A stretch of DNA of 64,000 bases from Gnetum montanum (Eukaryota; Streptophyta; Gnetopsida; Gnetales; Gnetaceae). Numbering within the stretch: the first letter of the stretch is position 1; the number at the start of each line of letters is the position of its first letter. Below, piece after piece: positions 35,063 to 48,700 of the stretch. The notes under the pieces are model-generated. The model was given only the letters and a program-made list of their open reading frames with translations. It did no database searches and was not told the origin of the DNA. The position numbers were made by a program, and so were the translations under genes. The stretch is taken from positions 108,807-172,806 of the forward strand of contig MNCI01011967.1 of the NCBI GenBank assembly GCA_015680685.1, in the 5' to 3' direction.

Positions 35063-36130
35063 CCAAACATCTAGCCTAGTTACTATTAATGTATCTAGAT
35101 GGTTTGAACTTTGAAACATTACCATACCACACTCCAAAATCAATTATTGCTGCAATTTATCATAACACTTTCTTTGCTACTCTAAGATGATGCTTTGTAG
35201 GAGAGTGCATGAATCTTGAGATAACTTCAACCAAGAAAGATATGCTAGGTATCATATGAGTCAAATAGATTAAGCCTCTTCCTAAGCTTCTAAAATTCCT
35301 TTCATTTTCCTATTCAATGCCATCATTAACCTGCAACTTCTCATGTAAGTTCATAGGTGTTGCTACAATTTTGCAATTCAACATGTTAAATCATTTAAGA
35401 AAATTAGTAGCATATTTTATTTGTGACATAAAGATTCCATCTTCAACCTACTTCACTTCAAGGGCAAGAAAGTATTCCAACACACCTAAATCTGATATTT
35501 CAGACTTTTTCTTCATGCAAACTTTGAATTCTTTAATGAGATAAGAACAAGAACCCATGTATATCATCCACATAGAGGTAAATAATCAAAAGATCATTTT
35601 TTTTCCTTATTTCTTCAAATAAATATTGGGCTCATTCTTACTCCTTTCAAAGCCATTTTGAAGAAAACATGAATCAATTTTTTTGTACCATGCCCTTGGA
35701 GCCTACTTTAGTCCTTAAAGTGCCATTTTAAACTTGTAAACTTGCTCTTATTTTCCTTGAACAATAAAGCCTTTGGGTTGAGAGACATAAACTTCTTCCT
35801 CTAAGTCTCCATTTAGGATTGCAAACTTTACATCAAAATAATAAATAGGCTTATTCAATTGAGTATCCAAGGGTAAGAGTAATCTTACAATCTCAAATCA
35901 TGTAATTGGTGAAAAGGTGTCTTCAAAATCTACACCTTTTTGCTGTGAATATCCTTTTTCCACGAGTTGAACCTTGTGCTTCTGAATGCTACCATTTGCA
36001 TCATATTTTGTTCTAAAAACACATTTAACTTCTATGATATTCTTGCCTTCTAGTAGCTCTACCAATTCCCATGTATCATTTTTGTAAATTTCCTTTAGCT
36101 TCTCTATCATTACACTATATCATTCTTCCT
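35063..36130 (-). pseudogene. pol: Copia reverse transcriptase
   Basis: The frame 36110-35898 has 'IYKNDTWELVELLEGKNI', 'VFRTKYDANGSIQKHKVQL' and 'KGYSQQKGVDFEDTFSP', the start of the Copia RT domain. Further left, '[19 protein letters not shown]' and 'IIYLYVDDIHGF' appear, with the catalytic Tyr-Val-Asp-Asp intact at 35574-35563, and later 'YLTHMIPSISF' and 'SRFMHSPTKHHLRVAKKVL'. The domain is complete in content but broken by several stops and frame changes. Confidence 0.9.
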
Positions 36131-37645
36131 TCTTTGTTTCTTCTTTAAAGCTTGTTGGGTCTACAACAATCAAGGCTTATGTTGTCTCATAGACTTTAGT
36201 CAATGACATGAAATTTCTTAAAGAAGTACTAGCATTTCTTGAAATAGTAAAATATGGTGAAGCTGGAACTAATGAATCTAGTGAGCTAACACCATTTATT
36301 TCTCCTTTAGTTGGAAATTCAAAGTACAACCCTTCATTATTTTCATGTCATGTCCACCTTGCCTGTTCATCAAACTCAACATTCCTACTAATGAACAATT
36401 TTCCACTAACAAGATTATATAGCCTATATGCTTTGTAATTGGAATAATAGCCAATAAAAATACATTTGATAGATTTTTCATCAAGCTTTCTACAATTAAG
36501 AGAATCAACCAAAGAATAGGCAATAAAAAAAGACTCTTAAGTGGCTTACCAATGGCCTCCTATCATTCCATGCTTCATATGGAGTTCAGTTCATCATTGT
36601 CCTTGTTAGTAACAAATTCAAAAAATAACTTATAGTGGAAATTTATTTTCCCCATTACTAATATGGAAGTCACTTTGCTTTCAATAGAATTCTTGCCATC
36701 TCCATAATAGTATGGTGCTTTCATTTGACCACTTTGTTTTGTTCAGGTATATAGGGTGCTGCTAATTCTCTGCAAATACCATGGCTTTCACAAGAAAGAT
36801 CAAATTTTTGAGACACAAACTCACCATGATTATTAGTGAAATTTTTTTTCATGCAGCTTCCAATTTTCTTTTCAACAAGTTCTTTCAATTTTTTGAAAAC
36901 TTCAAAGGTTTCTAACTTTTTTTGTAGGAAATAAACACGACTCATGCGACTATAATCATCTATGAATAGTAAAAAGTATCAACTCCTACCAAATGACTCT
37001 ATTTTCATAGGACCACATAATTCAACATGTACAAGATCAAGATAATTAGATGCCCTCCAAGACTTTCCTATAAGAAATGGTTTTCTACTTTGTTTTCGAA
37101 AAATATATCCTTTACATAAATTCAAAGACTCAATTTTAGGCAACGCAAACACCATTTTCTTTTCACTTAATAATTTCAACCCCTTAAGATTCAAATGTCC
37201 ATATCTTAAATGCCATAGCTTGGAATAATTATTTTCTTTCAAAACAAGAGCATGATTTTCTATATTAGAAAATTCAAGTTGGAATAGCTTGTTTGGAGTC
37301 ATACGCACCTCAAAAATCACTTGATTTGATTATTTGTCTCTTATCACACATGAGTCGTGATCAAATAAGATACTATATCCTCTAATCATGAGCTACCCAA
37401 CACTCAACAAATTTTGAGATAAACTAGGAACAAAGAGAACATCACTAAGCTATTTTACCTTGCCATGACCATTAGTAATTACCACAATACCTTTCCCTTC
37501 AACTTGCATTAGCTTGTCATCTACGAGCCTCACTTTCATTTTTTGTGACTCATCAAATACTTTAAATAGTGATCGTGTATCACTCATATGATTAGAGCAA
37601 TCACTGTCTAAGAACCGAACATTATTAGAAGCCTTCTAATCTTAA
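36131..37645 (-). pseudogene. pol: Copia protease end and integrase
   Basis: Protease remnants 'LSDVLFVPSLSQNLLSVG' (about 37470-37400). GAG-pre-integrase 'LWHLRYGHLNLKGLKLLSEK' (37320-36979 frame). The integrase core shows 'YLDLVHVELCGPMKI' (first catalytic Asp replaced by Glu), 'FIDDYSRMSRVYFLQKK', 'NNHGEFVSQKFDL' (second Asp lost) and 'PEQNKVVK' followed by a stop where the Glu should be. All three catalytic positions are therefore altered. Confidence 0.85.
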
Positions 37646-38564
37646 AGTTAGGTCATAAATAGCTTGATCTCTTCTTCCTCTTCTTCTTGCTTTCTTTCAT
37701 CTTTCTATCTCTTTTAGAAATTGGACTTGACATGGAAAAACATTTTTCAATAATGACATTGGATGCCTTTATTGTATCTTTGTTCCTCAAAAAATTATCT
37801 TTGCTCATGTTGCTCACGATATTCTCCTCTACCTCTTCCTTGACTGCCTCTACCATGATATTCTCCATGCCCTCTGATTGCTCGTTTTTTGGAGTCATCA
37901 TTCTTGTTTTTTGACTTTCCCTTCACATAAAATGCCTTTTCTTCATTCTTTTTAATTATCCTATTCAATCTTGCTTCATGTGCTTGCAAAGAACCCATTA
38001 GTTCATCTAATGAAAAAATGGTGAGATCTTTAGATTCTTCAATTTTAGCCACTACATGGTCAAACTTTGGAGTCAAACTCCTTAAAAATTTTGCAACAAT
38101 TGTTTGATCAGTAATGTTTTCTCCAAAGGACCTCATTTTGTTAAGAATCATTGATGTTCTAGATAAAACATTTTACACTAATTCTCTACTTTTCATAAGC
38201 AAACTTTCAAAATCACAACAAAGAGTTTGAAGTTTCATAGTAATTACCCTTGAATCACCTGGAAACTACTTTTGTAGTATACTCCAAGCTTGTTTCAAAG
38301 AGGTGGCTATTGCAATTCTTGAAAATACTAAATTATGAATAACTTGCTAAATGAAGAGTAATGCCTTATAGTCTCTCTTCTTATTTCCTTTTCTTTCAAT
38401 CTCTATTCATCACCAAAATCTACAAACCCATTCTGTACTAAGTCCCAAAGATCTTGAGACTTGAATAGAGTCTTCATTCTAATACTCTAAAATTCATAAT
38501 TTTCAGGTTTGAAGACATGAATCATAGGTTGAGAGACACTCACAGTATTGCCATTAGTTGCCAT
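37646..38564 (-). pseudogene. gag: Copia gag
   Basis: The start ATG at 38564 gives 'MATNGNTVSVSQPMIHVFK', a very typical Copia gag opening. The frame 38151-37795 has 'ILNKMRSFGENITDQTIVAK', 'FLRSLTPKFDHVVAKIEESK' and 'LDELMGSLQAHEARLN' (the gag-polypeptide domain), followed by a basic tail. Stops lie between the two parts. Confidence 0.9.
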
Positions 38565-38614
38565 GATGGTTTTTCTCTCAATTTACTCACCTACACTTAG
38601 CAAAGAAATGAAAA

Positions 38615-38629
38615 CCCACTTTGATACCA
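38615..38629 (-). other. primer binding site of Copia element
   Basis: CCCACTTTGATACCA on the plus strand, i.e. TGGTATCAAAGTGGG reading with the element, three bases from the LTR. It is close to the TGGTATCAGAGC site for initiator Met tRNA used by most plant Copia elements. Confidence 0.85.
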
Positions 38630-38632
38630 CTT

Positions 38633-38914
38633 TGATGGGAAGGGATAACAAAAATAGAGGGACAAAGGAGAGGATAATCTAGAATAAAAAAGAAAAGATT
38701 ACATAAAGCTAATGCTTTGTTTTTATTTCTTAAGTGCCACACACTATTCAATACTAAACCAACCTTTATATAGGCTTTACAATGCAATTGAATTACAAAA
38801 AATCTGGGCACTATCTTAGCCATGACAAAAAGAAAATCAAGAAACTAATAAACTATAAATGACCATGTCAACAAGCTATTAATATAGTTGTTAAGTTTGA
38901 ATCATTCTCCAACA
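38633..38914 (-). repeat. 5' LTR of Copia element
   Basis: Plus-strand view TGATGGGAAGG...CTCCAACA, same length (282 bp) as the other LTR and clearly the same sequence with scattered changes and small compensating indels. Confidence 0.9.
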
Positions 38915-38919
38915 TGCAA
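38915..38919. repeat. target site duplication (right), Copia element
   Basis: TGCAA. Confidence 0.9.
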
Positions 38920-40260
38920 GACAATTCATAGATGAGGTGGGAACGAGTAGTGTTGAGAAATAGCACTATGATAATGAGGATTGAAGCCCTTTCTCACAAC
39001 AATGTGTCCATCTACCAGCACATTCACTAACAAGTAGTAAAGCTGAGCTATGTTGGATGGTTCCAGTATGCTGAAGCATTGCCTTGCACTGGCCATGCTC
39101 CTCTTAGCTGGTTGTGCTCCTTTCAGCACCATTATTATGAGCACCTCCACCATCTTAAGAATGAGGATGTCCCCCATCATCTATGTTGTCGGCATGTCCT
39201 CCAATTTTCATGCTAGATTGGCATCCTCCATTATCACCATTCGATCACACGTATGTAGCACCTTCACAGGCTTCTCAACGTTTGCAAACTCATAGTTGTC
39301 ACTTGGTGCTCCCTCATAGATTAGGATTTCCACAGCCTAGAAGTTACTAATGTGTAAGAGGGGGATCATCACAGAGGAGCTAGAGGAGGGATAGTTGCAT
39401 AGACCCTCAAGCAAGCCCTAGCATAGTTGGCTCCATTAGTTCATCAAGTACGATTTACCATCACCCATCATGTGATGCAACACTGTTCCTACACAAAAAA
39501 GAACATTCCACATTATGGAGGAGATGATCACACAGCTACGGCTGGTGTTAGGGACATGGTCCTTCTTTATGGTGGTAGCCATGCACATGTTGCACTACAT
39601 CACAATGATGTGCACTACAAATGTCAAAATGGAGTGTTCATGTGGCTACCATCATGAGGTAGGTTTCATATGACTAGCAAACAACTGTGACTACCTGGAT
39701 CTGGTGTTATCATAGCACTACTTTAGAAACTACATCTCGCTGGGATTGCTAAGTGCGTCAACCATAGTAGTTCTGGTGGATGTTCTTGTGATGGTGCACC
39801 TAGTGTAGTGCACCTTGGAGTTTTGTATGCAGGTAGAGCATCTAAAAAATTCTTAGCAGTGGCTTGAATATGATGCCCACAGCTACATGGCCCACATTTG
39901 GGCCACCACCATGGCTACATCGCCGTTGCCAGCATCGACCTTTAGTAACATCATCAGGTCATCTCACTTCTCATTCTATGAGATTGACTTTAGGTGGGGC
40001 CAATGCAACCCTCATTAATCATATATATATTATTATTATTATTACTTTTTTTTAAAAAAATCATGTTGGCATTGGGGCTTGAACTAGCAACTTCTTGTTT
40101 TTTAAAACTTTTTATTATTTTATTTGGACAAGCATAATGGGTGACTTTAAAAATCAATATCTCACAATCTATAAGTTTAATTTTAAAAAACTTTATACTA
40201 TTGGAATGCAAGAAAGGGAAATTTGATGGGTTTTATGGAAGGTATACAATTTTTTTTTCA
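38920..40260. repeat. dispersed repeat X, copy 2, right part
   Basis: Continuation of repeat X after the Copia insertion. It ends in a T/A-rich zone with 'attattattattac' and 'ggggcttgaactagcaac', which lines up loosely with 13745-13900 of copy 1. It is longer than the matching part of copy 1, so one copy has an insertion or deletion. Frames at 39050-39295 and 39427-39657 give no recognisable product. Confidence 0.45.
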
Positions 40261-40312
40261 TCCCATCTATAAACATTAGCTATGGTCATACACTTATGAT
40301 TTATACATTACG

Positions 40313-42979
40313 TGTGGTGTCCCGATGGATTGTGGGGGATGAGTTAATGTATTTTATATGTTATGATGTTTCATCTTTATGTTTTGATTATGACATCTTT
40401 ACATACTTAGCTAACATGATTATGTACATTAACCCTATGTGATGTGTTAGACAAGTGATGTTGCTAACAAGGGTGTTGGATTGGGATACAAGAGCACTTA
40501 TCTGGTTTGTCTTTATGCTTTATGTGTGATTTTGATATTTATGCATTTGCACTATAGCACTATGTTGCATGATGTTTGGGGTGTGGTTTTAGCATGTGAA
40601 TGTGTAAAGTGTATGATAAAGATCTCATAGGTTCAAATGGATTTTGATTTGGAGTCTTGATGTGTTTGTTCCACATGATAAAAGTTCATGACATTAGTTT
40701 TGGAGTAAAAAAATAAAGATAGTTTATGAAAATAGTACATTTAAAAAACTAATAATAAACAACTCAAAGTTAAAAGAAAAAAGAAAAAATAAAAAGTGAA
40801 CTCACATCACGTGAGAAAAGGAGCACATCATTGGTTTTTTTTTTTACAAAAAAACATATAATAAAACTATAGGATATATGTTTATTTTTTTCACCCACTA
40901 CCTCACCACTACTTACCCAAAAGAAATTGGGTTTTGGATTTTTTTTTCTATTCACATTAACAGAAATGCACAGGAGCTTGTTCTTTCATTTTTCCTTCTT
41001 TTCTCTTCTTCTATTCCACATTTTTCTAAATTATGAGTTTTGTTGATAATTTTTGCTTGCTTTGAACCTGAATTTGGTATTTCTATGGTCATATTTACAT
41101 GGGTGTAGAACTTGTTGGGACGGAAATGTAGTCTTGTCAGATTTATAAAGGTTTTCTACTTGTTTTGGCCTTTCTGCCCAACAATTTTAATTTGGTGAGT
41201 TGTCTTTAACTTTTCCCTATATTATTGTGTTGGATTAGTGTGTATGATTATGCAATGTCAACATGTGGGGTAAATAACTCAAAGATTGAGCTTAGACATG
41301 CTATTTTGTCTTTTTCTTAAAATTTTCTGATTTTGGTTATGAATTGTGTATTAATATATATGCAATATATGGTATGATGTGGATTTGTAGAATATGATAT
41401 GTGATGTTGATAAGACTCATATGATTGGAATATGATATTTGTGGGGCCTATTAGGGCATGAGCATTTTTGGGAGTTCCAATCCATCTCAGTGATAATTAA
41501 ATATTATTTTATTAATCAAACTTTGAATGTGCATAACTTTGCTTCTAGGAGTTCAATTTAAGTAAAATTAGTGTTGCCGAGATCATTTTGGAAAGTACTT
41601 TCTAATTGTGGAATTAGTTTTCTCTTTGGGCGTATATCATTTTTAAGGTTTTTATAGTGGTCATTTGTATGAAGGTACATGCAATTTGAGAAATATGGTA
41701 TTGTTTTGTCATATCAAGGTATTAATGTTGTTTTGTCAAATCATGATATTTTTTTCATGGAATGATTGTAACTATTAGGTGTGGATATGTGTGGTTACAT
41801 TTTTTTAGGTGTGTTGTGGTTATGACATGTGTTGGCTTAAGCTAGACAAAATGTGTACATGTTTTCATGATGATGCTTGTGATGATCATTGGCAGGTCAT
41901 GCTAGCATGAGAGTGTGGACTGGCTAATGATGAGGCACCCTAAAGGTAGTATGGATTGACCTCCACTGTGGTGCATCGGTGAGGCTCCTATCTCAACCCT
42001 CATCCTAAGAGTGGACAAGCATAGGTGTGTTCATCCCTATGGCTAGTACATGGTAGAGGTGTGTTCATCCCTATCACCAGTCCTTCAAAAGGCTAGTGGT
42101 TGCGAGTCAAAAGTTGATGGACCCTAGCACTACTTGGATAAATAAAAGACTAATAAAAGACATGTAGGAAATGGTTGTTATGAGTACTCATGGCAATGTT
42201 TCACATGCTACACTGAGTGCAGATATGCTAGCGACCACATAGGCTATGTATATGATAGTATTATTTTGTGAGTCATATTGTTGATAATATGTGTTCTGAT
42301 TGGATTATGATTGTGTGGATCATGAATTATTTAATGGTATATCATGGGTATGATGACATGGACATGATAGATGATGTCAAACCATGGCTTTATCTATGAT
42401 TGTATGATAATATGTTAGCATTCTGGATGATATGGTGTGTGTATTGTTTTGAGTATGCATAAGGCTAATAGTTGTTGTGGGTTACCTTGTACCCCACTCC
42501 TCTCCTCTAGTGCAACACTTGTCAACCATTTAGCTGGGGAGGTGTAAAGTCTTTCCACTTAGTTATGTACTAACTTTATTTAATTATAGGTAAAAGGCAT
42601 AGGAGCCTAGACAAGAATAGAGAGGAAAAGCAGAGGAGGGGAAAATATTTAGAGCTTGGTTAATGTATATTTGCATGTAAAATAGTATGGACTATGTATC
42701 GTTGTATGAAACTCATTGTACCCTTATATATACAATGATGATGTTTATGTGTTTTTAATATTTTAGCAAAGCAATGCATAGTTTGATTTATGTAGAGACA
42801 TGTATTTTTATAAATTAAAATGTATGTTTAGCTTTTGGTGTGGTAGGAAATTTCTATGCAGTTTGACCTTCCTTAATATCATGTATTCTACACATCATTG
42901 GTTTTTAGTTATCATGCTTCTATTGTAAGATTACTTGGTCCTAGGCATCACCTTGCCCTAGTTAAGGTGGGGTGCTACA
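40313..42979. repeat. LTR-like block of unresolved family
   Basis: Possible ends TGTGGTGTCCC (40313) and GGGGTGCTACA (to 42979) form an imperfect terminal inverted repeat of a kind seen in large chromovirus LTRs. The inner part holds a short direct repeat 'aggtgtgttcatccctat' (about 42024 and 42057) and no coding sequence. Flanking pentamers do not match and no partner LTR lies in the window, so the borders are tentative. Confidence 0.35.
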
Positions 42980-44225
42980 CTTTTCTATGCTAGAAACACA
43001 TGCAGGGGGTAAATCCAACCTATCCACAACATGGAAGGATGGATGTTTTAGAAACTTTTCCCTTTCAACATGGAAACTACATGCACAACCTAGAAAGCTT
43101 CCCCCCTCAACATGGAAGTTTTTCCCCAGTGTGGAGTCTTCACCCCCATTGTTAAAAATTGCATCCCCTAGCATGGAAGCCACAATAGCCAAATTTTAAT
43201 AATTCATGCACTTCAACATTGACCAGACACTTCAACAAGCATGGTGGAGAGCTTAGCATGAAAGATTCATCTCCAATGTGGAAGGTGTGCCCTGGTTACT
43301 ATTTATAGTAAACAGAATGGCCATGGGGGAAAAGCTCTTACTATGTATAGTAACCCCCCAAATTTGGGTAGCCATCTCACCTAAATTTGGCAACCAATTT
43401 GTAGCCATTTTGTAGCTCCATTCATGGCCCAAAAAACCTATAAAAACCAACCTCAAACATCATTTACAAATTTAGCAATTTTCTAAAGATTTCACACTTT
43501 GTTTTCAATTTGAGACCATTGCATACATGCACTTTTGCACATAAAATTGTTCACAGTTCTACACTTGGACATTCTCAAGCACTCAATAGTTTTTGCAAGT
43601 TTCCACACTTGTATTCTCATGAACCTAGCATAGACACCTTGTGACCATGTGGCCTCATAACCAACTTTGGAATTTATGAATTTTCAAGATTCACACTACA
43701 CTCCTAGGATTCCCAACTCCAAACATAGAGCATTTTTTTAACTTAGATTTGTCACACTTCTCAACCCCCATCATAGCCAATATTGTAGATCTGAGGTTTC
43801 AGTTGAAGAAGGTTCAAAAGCATTAGGAGTTGCTCAACACCCAAATTGTGAAGTGAATGGCATCAACTTCAATGGGCTTTGAACTCCTACACTAATAAAC
43901 CCTTCCTTGGCTACTCATTCAAGTACCATTTATATACATTTTCTATATATTATTCTTTATTTTTTCTCTTAATAAAGTTTTAAGTTTTGGTTTTTTTGTA
44001 CAAAATACATTTGTTTATTATCTATGCATTATTCAAATCTACTATCAATTTTGCATTTTGTTCATCATGCTTTTCATTCTGTAAGTCCCTGGTTGATCTT
44101 CCAAATCAACCAAGGTGCCCTGAATCCCATTTTTTCCACAAAGGCCCTAGGGATTCATGGGTTGAGGAACTACTCCACTAAGGAACTTTGGTTTTTCCAA
44201 CAACCAAGGTTTTCAATCATAATAA
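42980..44225 (+). repeat. 5' LTR of element D (left edge uncertain)
   Basis: Short repeats built on 'caacatggaa' fill 43020-43200 (U3 side). A TATA-like CTATAAAAA lies at 43438-43446. The end 'ggttttcaatcataataa' resembles the LTR end of element E ('gttttcaatcattaca' in reverse), and a primer site follows. The start may be cut by the block before it. Confidence 0.6.
43438..43446 (+). promoter_or_regulatory. TATA-like box of element D LTR
   Basis: CTATAAAAA, about 790 bp before the LTR end, comparable to the CTATAAATA of element E. Confidence 0.5.
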
Positions 44226-44232
44226 TTTTTCT

Positions 44233-44251
44233 TGGTGCTAGAAAGAGGGCC
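44233..44251 (+). other. primer binding site of element D
   Basis: TGGTGCTAGAAAGAGGGCC matches the E primer site TGGTGCTAAAAGGAGGACC at most positions. It begins with TGG as needed to pair with a tRNA 3' CCA end. The tRNA is not identified. Confidence 0.7.
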
Positions 44252-45711
44252 TTCTCCTAAATTCTATGACCAAATATGCTCTTTTCCATTGCCAACATTT
44301 CCATTTGCAAGCTTTTCTTTGATTTTGTAGCCAAAACCTTCAAATCTACCTCACAATCAATGCTACAATTCATCCTTCTCTACTTTCAAAGCCCAACATG
44401 GGAGTGGCAAGTCTTTGGGCTTCAAAATTTTTACATCAATTTCTATGAATTTCTAAACCTAGTGTTGTTTGGTTCATTTCCTTATCATCCTTAGCTACCA
44501 AAATCCCCCTTTAGCAGAAACTTCAACATATAAGTTACAAATGTTTTGGGTGATAAAATTTTACAACACTTGCTATGAAGTTTTCAGGCAATTTTTCTAG
44601 TTTTTAAAGTGGGTAGTTCAACCCTTCTAGAAGCCACCTAAGTTTCAAAAGTTGGTTTTCCCTTGATCTCTCCAAGCTGAGAAAGTTGACAACCTACTAA
44701 AATTGATTTTTGTGGAGAAATACCAACCCTCCACTTTGATTTTTCAGCCTTTTGCCCCTATCAACTACTAACTTCTTCAAAACCAACATTATAAATTAAA
44801 AGCCTTTTCCCATATTTTTGCAATGAAAAATCCTAAAAGATCAACACTTCCCCTTCCCTGTTGTGACCAAAACTACAATGTGGAAGTTATAGGTGGTTGG
44901 GTGGTGACTTTTCATAGCATTTACTATAATTTTTTTCCTCCAAGGCTAGCATTGAAGCATTTCCATCCTTTTTCCTTTTTGCTACTAATTTTCTTTCAGT
45001 TTCTAAAGTGGGTGGTGTAGTCCTTGCAAAAATTACCAAACTTTTGAAAGTTAGCTCCCCTCCTTTCCACAACCCCACACCCCCACCNNNNNNNNNNNNN
45101 NNNNNNNNNNNNNNNNNNNNNNNNNNNNNNNNNNNNTCAAGCTAGGAGAATTAGCATCCTATTAAAAGTAATTTTTAGTAGGAAAACCCAAACTTTTCAT
45201 TTAAGCTTTTAGCCTTATCCCTCATCAATGTTGAGTTAGAAGGTGTGATATTTCCATTATCTCATCCCCCTACCATTCCCAACATAGAGATAGTTAAGAG
45301 GCCAACTTGGATGAGGATTGACACCAACGTTTCCAACTTTCCATTCTTGATAAGGGGGTAAACCCATCTTATCCACCACTTACTAATTATAGTAAGTACC
45401 TCATTTTTTGCTATTTTTGTTTCCTTTAAAATTTTTTGAATTCCATTTGCTAGAATTTACTTCTATTTTACCATTTATAACCTATTTTAAGCCATTTTTA
45501 GCACTATAGCAATGTCTTTCCAATAGTCCACCAAATTGTCCTTCACCTCACTAGCAAAGATCATAGCCAATAAGCCATGAGGGCATATGACCCCAAAGAC
45601 CCTACCATAATTGAGTGTAGGCAATCTTTGAGGGTTAGAGGGGAGAGTCCTGATTTTACAGCCATCAATAAAGATCATTATAACTTCATATATGCTAAAA
45701 TATAGGCAAGC
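44252..45711 (+). other. leader of element D with a diverged tandem duplication and a gap
   Basis: Untranslated region between primer site and gag. Two diverged copies about 400 bp apart ('aaagtgggtagttcaaccct' at 44607 versus 'aaagtgggtggtgtagtcct' at 45006) lie on the left of, and reach across, a run of 49 Ns at 45088-45136. The repeat probably caused the gap. No convincing frame. Confidence 0.55.
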
Positions 45712-48700
45712 ATGCTAATTCCACGTATGGAAGTAGAGGCCGAGAGGGAGTTTGAGTTCATACACAAGAGTGGAAAGGAGTACATCCCTTCCCTGTATGA
45801 CCAAAATCTCCTTAGCAACATGTATGCTAGCATCCTAGCCCAATTGATTGTCATGGAAGAGGAAGATGACAAGCATAGCTCTAAGGAACAACAAGAAGAG
45901 GAGGATGAATTTAAGGTAGAATCTGAACCTGAAAATGTCATGGGAGGACTCTTCCAAAAAACATCCCCCAAGATCGTAGCACCTTCCTCTAATTCTTTTG
46001 TTTTCTCCATGGGCATGATGCCACCATCTTCCACTCCTTCCTACCCTACTACAGCAAATTCCATGCTAGTAATAGCCATACATCAAACTCAGCCAATGCA
46101 ACAAACAACAAACTATAACACATCAATGTCATTTACAAAACAATCTCAATATATGAAACCATTGATAGTGGTTTTTACCACGATAAATTCATTAACTACT
46201 CATGTGAGATCCACCATGGAACCCTAAGAAACACAAGGATCACACATCGCCTTTATCTCATTTGTGCCTCAAGTACTAGCACAAATATCTTTTTCTTTAT
46301 TTTTTCCACAAGCTACGACTGTGACACAACCTCTTTCTTCCATCTTGCAACCCATAGTGAGGTCACAAGCCTCACAAAAAATACCATCACCATATGTGAA
46401 AACTCCACAACCAACAGCGCGACCACAAAGTTTAGATCAAGCCTTCCAAATGATTTAGGACCTCACAAAGCAATTGAAAAGGCTTAAAGCCTATACCTTA
46501 TGAATTATGAAGATTATGGACTTCTACCAAGATGATCCCATAAGTCCTAGAGTCCCACCCTTGACACTTCCTCCTAGTGTCCCTATTCTCCAATTTAGCA
46601 AATATAATGAAGAAGTTTATCCTAATGCTCACCTTATTACATTTCAATCTAAATGTTTACTCTTGCAGCCATGACCTCATACCATGACGAGGATTGACAA
46701 GGAAAGAACTTGATTAGTATCATGCATTGCCTAGCGGAACCATATCCTCTTTAGAGAACTTAGCAGCCCAATTTTTCAACTGCTTTAAGTATACCTTCAA
46801 GCCTGATACAACAGTTGACCAAATCATGAAGGTCAAGCATGGATCCTTTTAACCCATATAGAAGTTCATTCAACAATGGAATGGACTACTAAATGAAATA
46901 CCAAAGTCTATAGCCAAAGCCCACTTATTAGCCATATTTAAGAGAGCAGTTAATGACTTCATTAAGTCTAGACTCTACTACCTTGATCCACAGTCCCTTA
47001 GCCAGGCATTCTCTCAAACTAAAAATATAGAGAAAGCTATAGAGGTTAGTCATGATCTAGACTATATACCATATAAAATTGAACACACTTGAAGAGATAA
47101 AGAAAAGAGAAAACAAAATAACATGACCATAGCAACTATAACCAAGGAAACAAGACCATGAATCAAAGGTCAAAGGCCAATTCACCCAAGGCCCTCACTA
47201 ATGACCACAATAACTAATCATCAATCTCTAGGGCGATTTCATCAACAATAATCATATCTAACTTTGAAAGAAAGGACAATTCAAAATACACTATCTTACT
47301 TATGAAACCATCAAAGCTATTAGACCAACTATTAAAAAGTGGGCACATGTAACACAAACAAATGACCAAAGCCACTCAAAAGAAACATGAGTAGCTATGC
47401 AAAATAGCCAAGGATCCCACTTGGGCAATGAAGGATGATCCATACTTACCTAGATACTTCAAGTTAAACTACTTTTGTCATTATCATCAACTACCTAGTC
47501 ATGACATATACTTCTACCTTACACTAAAGGATGACCTACAAATGATGATAGATAGGGGGAAGCTAGTCTTAGATTCTTCCAACCCAATTCGATCATAAAA
47601 CCAATCAATGTAGGCCTATAAGGACCTGTTGAATGCTAATAATAGCCTTATATTATTTTAGCATTCAACATTGATGATGATTGAATACTTGTAAGAGTAC
47701 CATTCATGATTCAAGTACCCCTCTACAATGAAAGGGCTTCTTTAGCTTCCCATAGTTCAAGAACTCCTTTTTTCACAATAGTACCATCACAAGTGTCTCT
47801 AAGGAAACCTTCTGTCATTAGGGTCCCCCAACCCAATACAATCCAAATAGTTGTAGCCCAACCAATAGTGCAATGACCTCCTATGGTAGCCAATGCTACT
47901 ACCTCTTCCTCAAAGCCAATGGTTGACAACCAAAAAAATCTAGCCAAATAAAGGAAGAAGCATAAGTAAGAGCCTATCAATAAGGGTGACAAGCAAATGA
48001 AGGCACGAAAGGAAGTGGACCCAACAAAGCCCGCTTCCATTTCAACTATACCCATGACCTTCTATACCCCACCCACTTCAACCAACAAGCCATAGGAGGA
48101 TACTAAAGCCCATAATCAGAACAATGATAAAATGCCTCAACAATCACAACATAGGGCTAAAGTTTTCATTTTGGGATGCATGGAGGAAGTAAAGTAAAAT
48201 CGGGGTGACAAGCCCACGACCAATGATAAAAACTTCCTCAATGCAATGGACAAAGTCAAGCAATCCCTCAAGGAAAAAAACACAATCCTAAACTTGTATG
48301 ACCTGATCATGACTTTCACCATGCATCATGAGGCAGAAATCAAAATGTTGACTTCCATCCATGTTAGTGAGGATATCACCACTAACAAGAAATCCATCCA
48401 TGCAGTGATGATTCCTCCCTCACCCAAGGAGGCGAAGTCAACACACCTTGTATTTCACGATAGTGAAATTAAAGTTAATTCCCAAAATGATGAAGTAACT
48501 ACAACCCCTCTATTCATAAGCATATGCATAGGATAATTTAAAATACATTAGGTGCATGTTGATGATGGAGCTGCAACCAACATCATCACATGTACCATCA
48601 TTGAATTCTTAGGCCTAAATGAGCAAATACAACCTATAACTACCATAGCTCTTATGTCCTTCAATGGATCAAGGGTTATCATCAAGGGATCAATCTCCTT

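Larger units (their letters stand above)
33326..38914 (-). mobile_element. complete Ty1/Copia retrotransposon, minus strand
   Basis: Two 282-bp LTRs (33326-33607 and 38633-38914) flank gag, protease, integrase, RT and RNase H in Copia order, inside TGCAA target duplications. It also has an initiator-Met-like primer site and a polypurine tract. Without the solo LTR and the 146-bp duplication inside it, the element would be about 4.6 kb, normal for plant Copia. Decayed by stops and frameshifts. It splits repeat X. Confidence 0.95.

Noticed and set aside
40313-42979. Solo chromovirus LTR
   Set aside because: The ends look plausible but the flanking pentamers (TTACG and CTTTT) do not match, so it was kept as a tentative LTR-like block.
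42962-43199. Complementary frames of about 75 residues on both strands
   Set aside because: They arise from 'catggaa' repeats in the D LTR and show no protein features.
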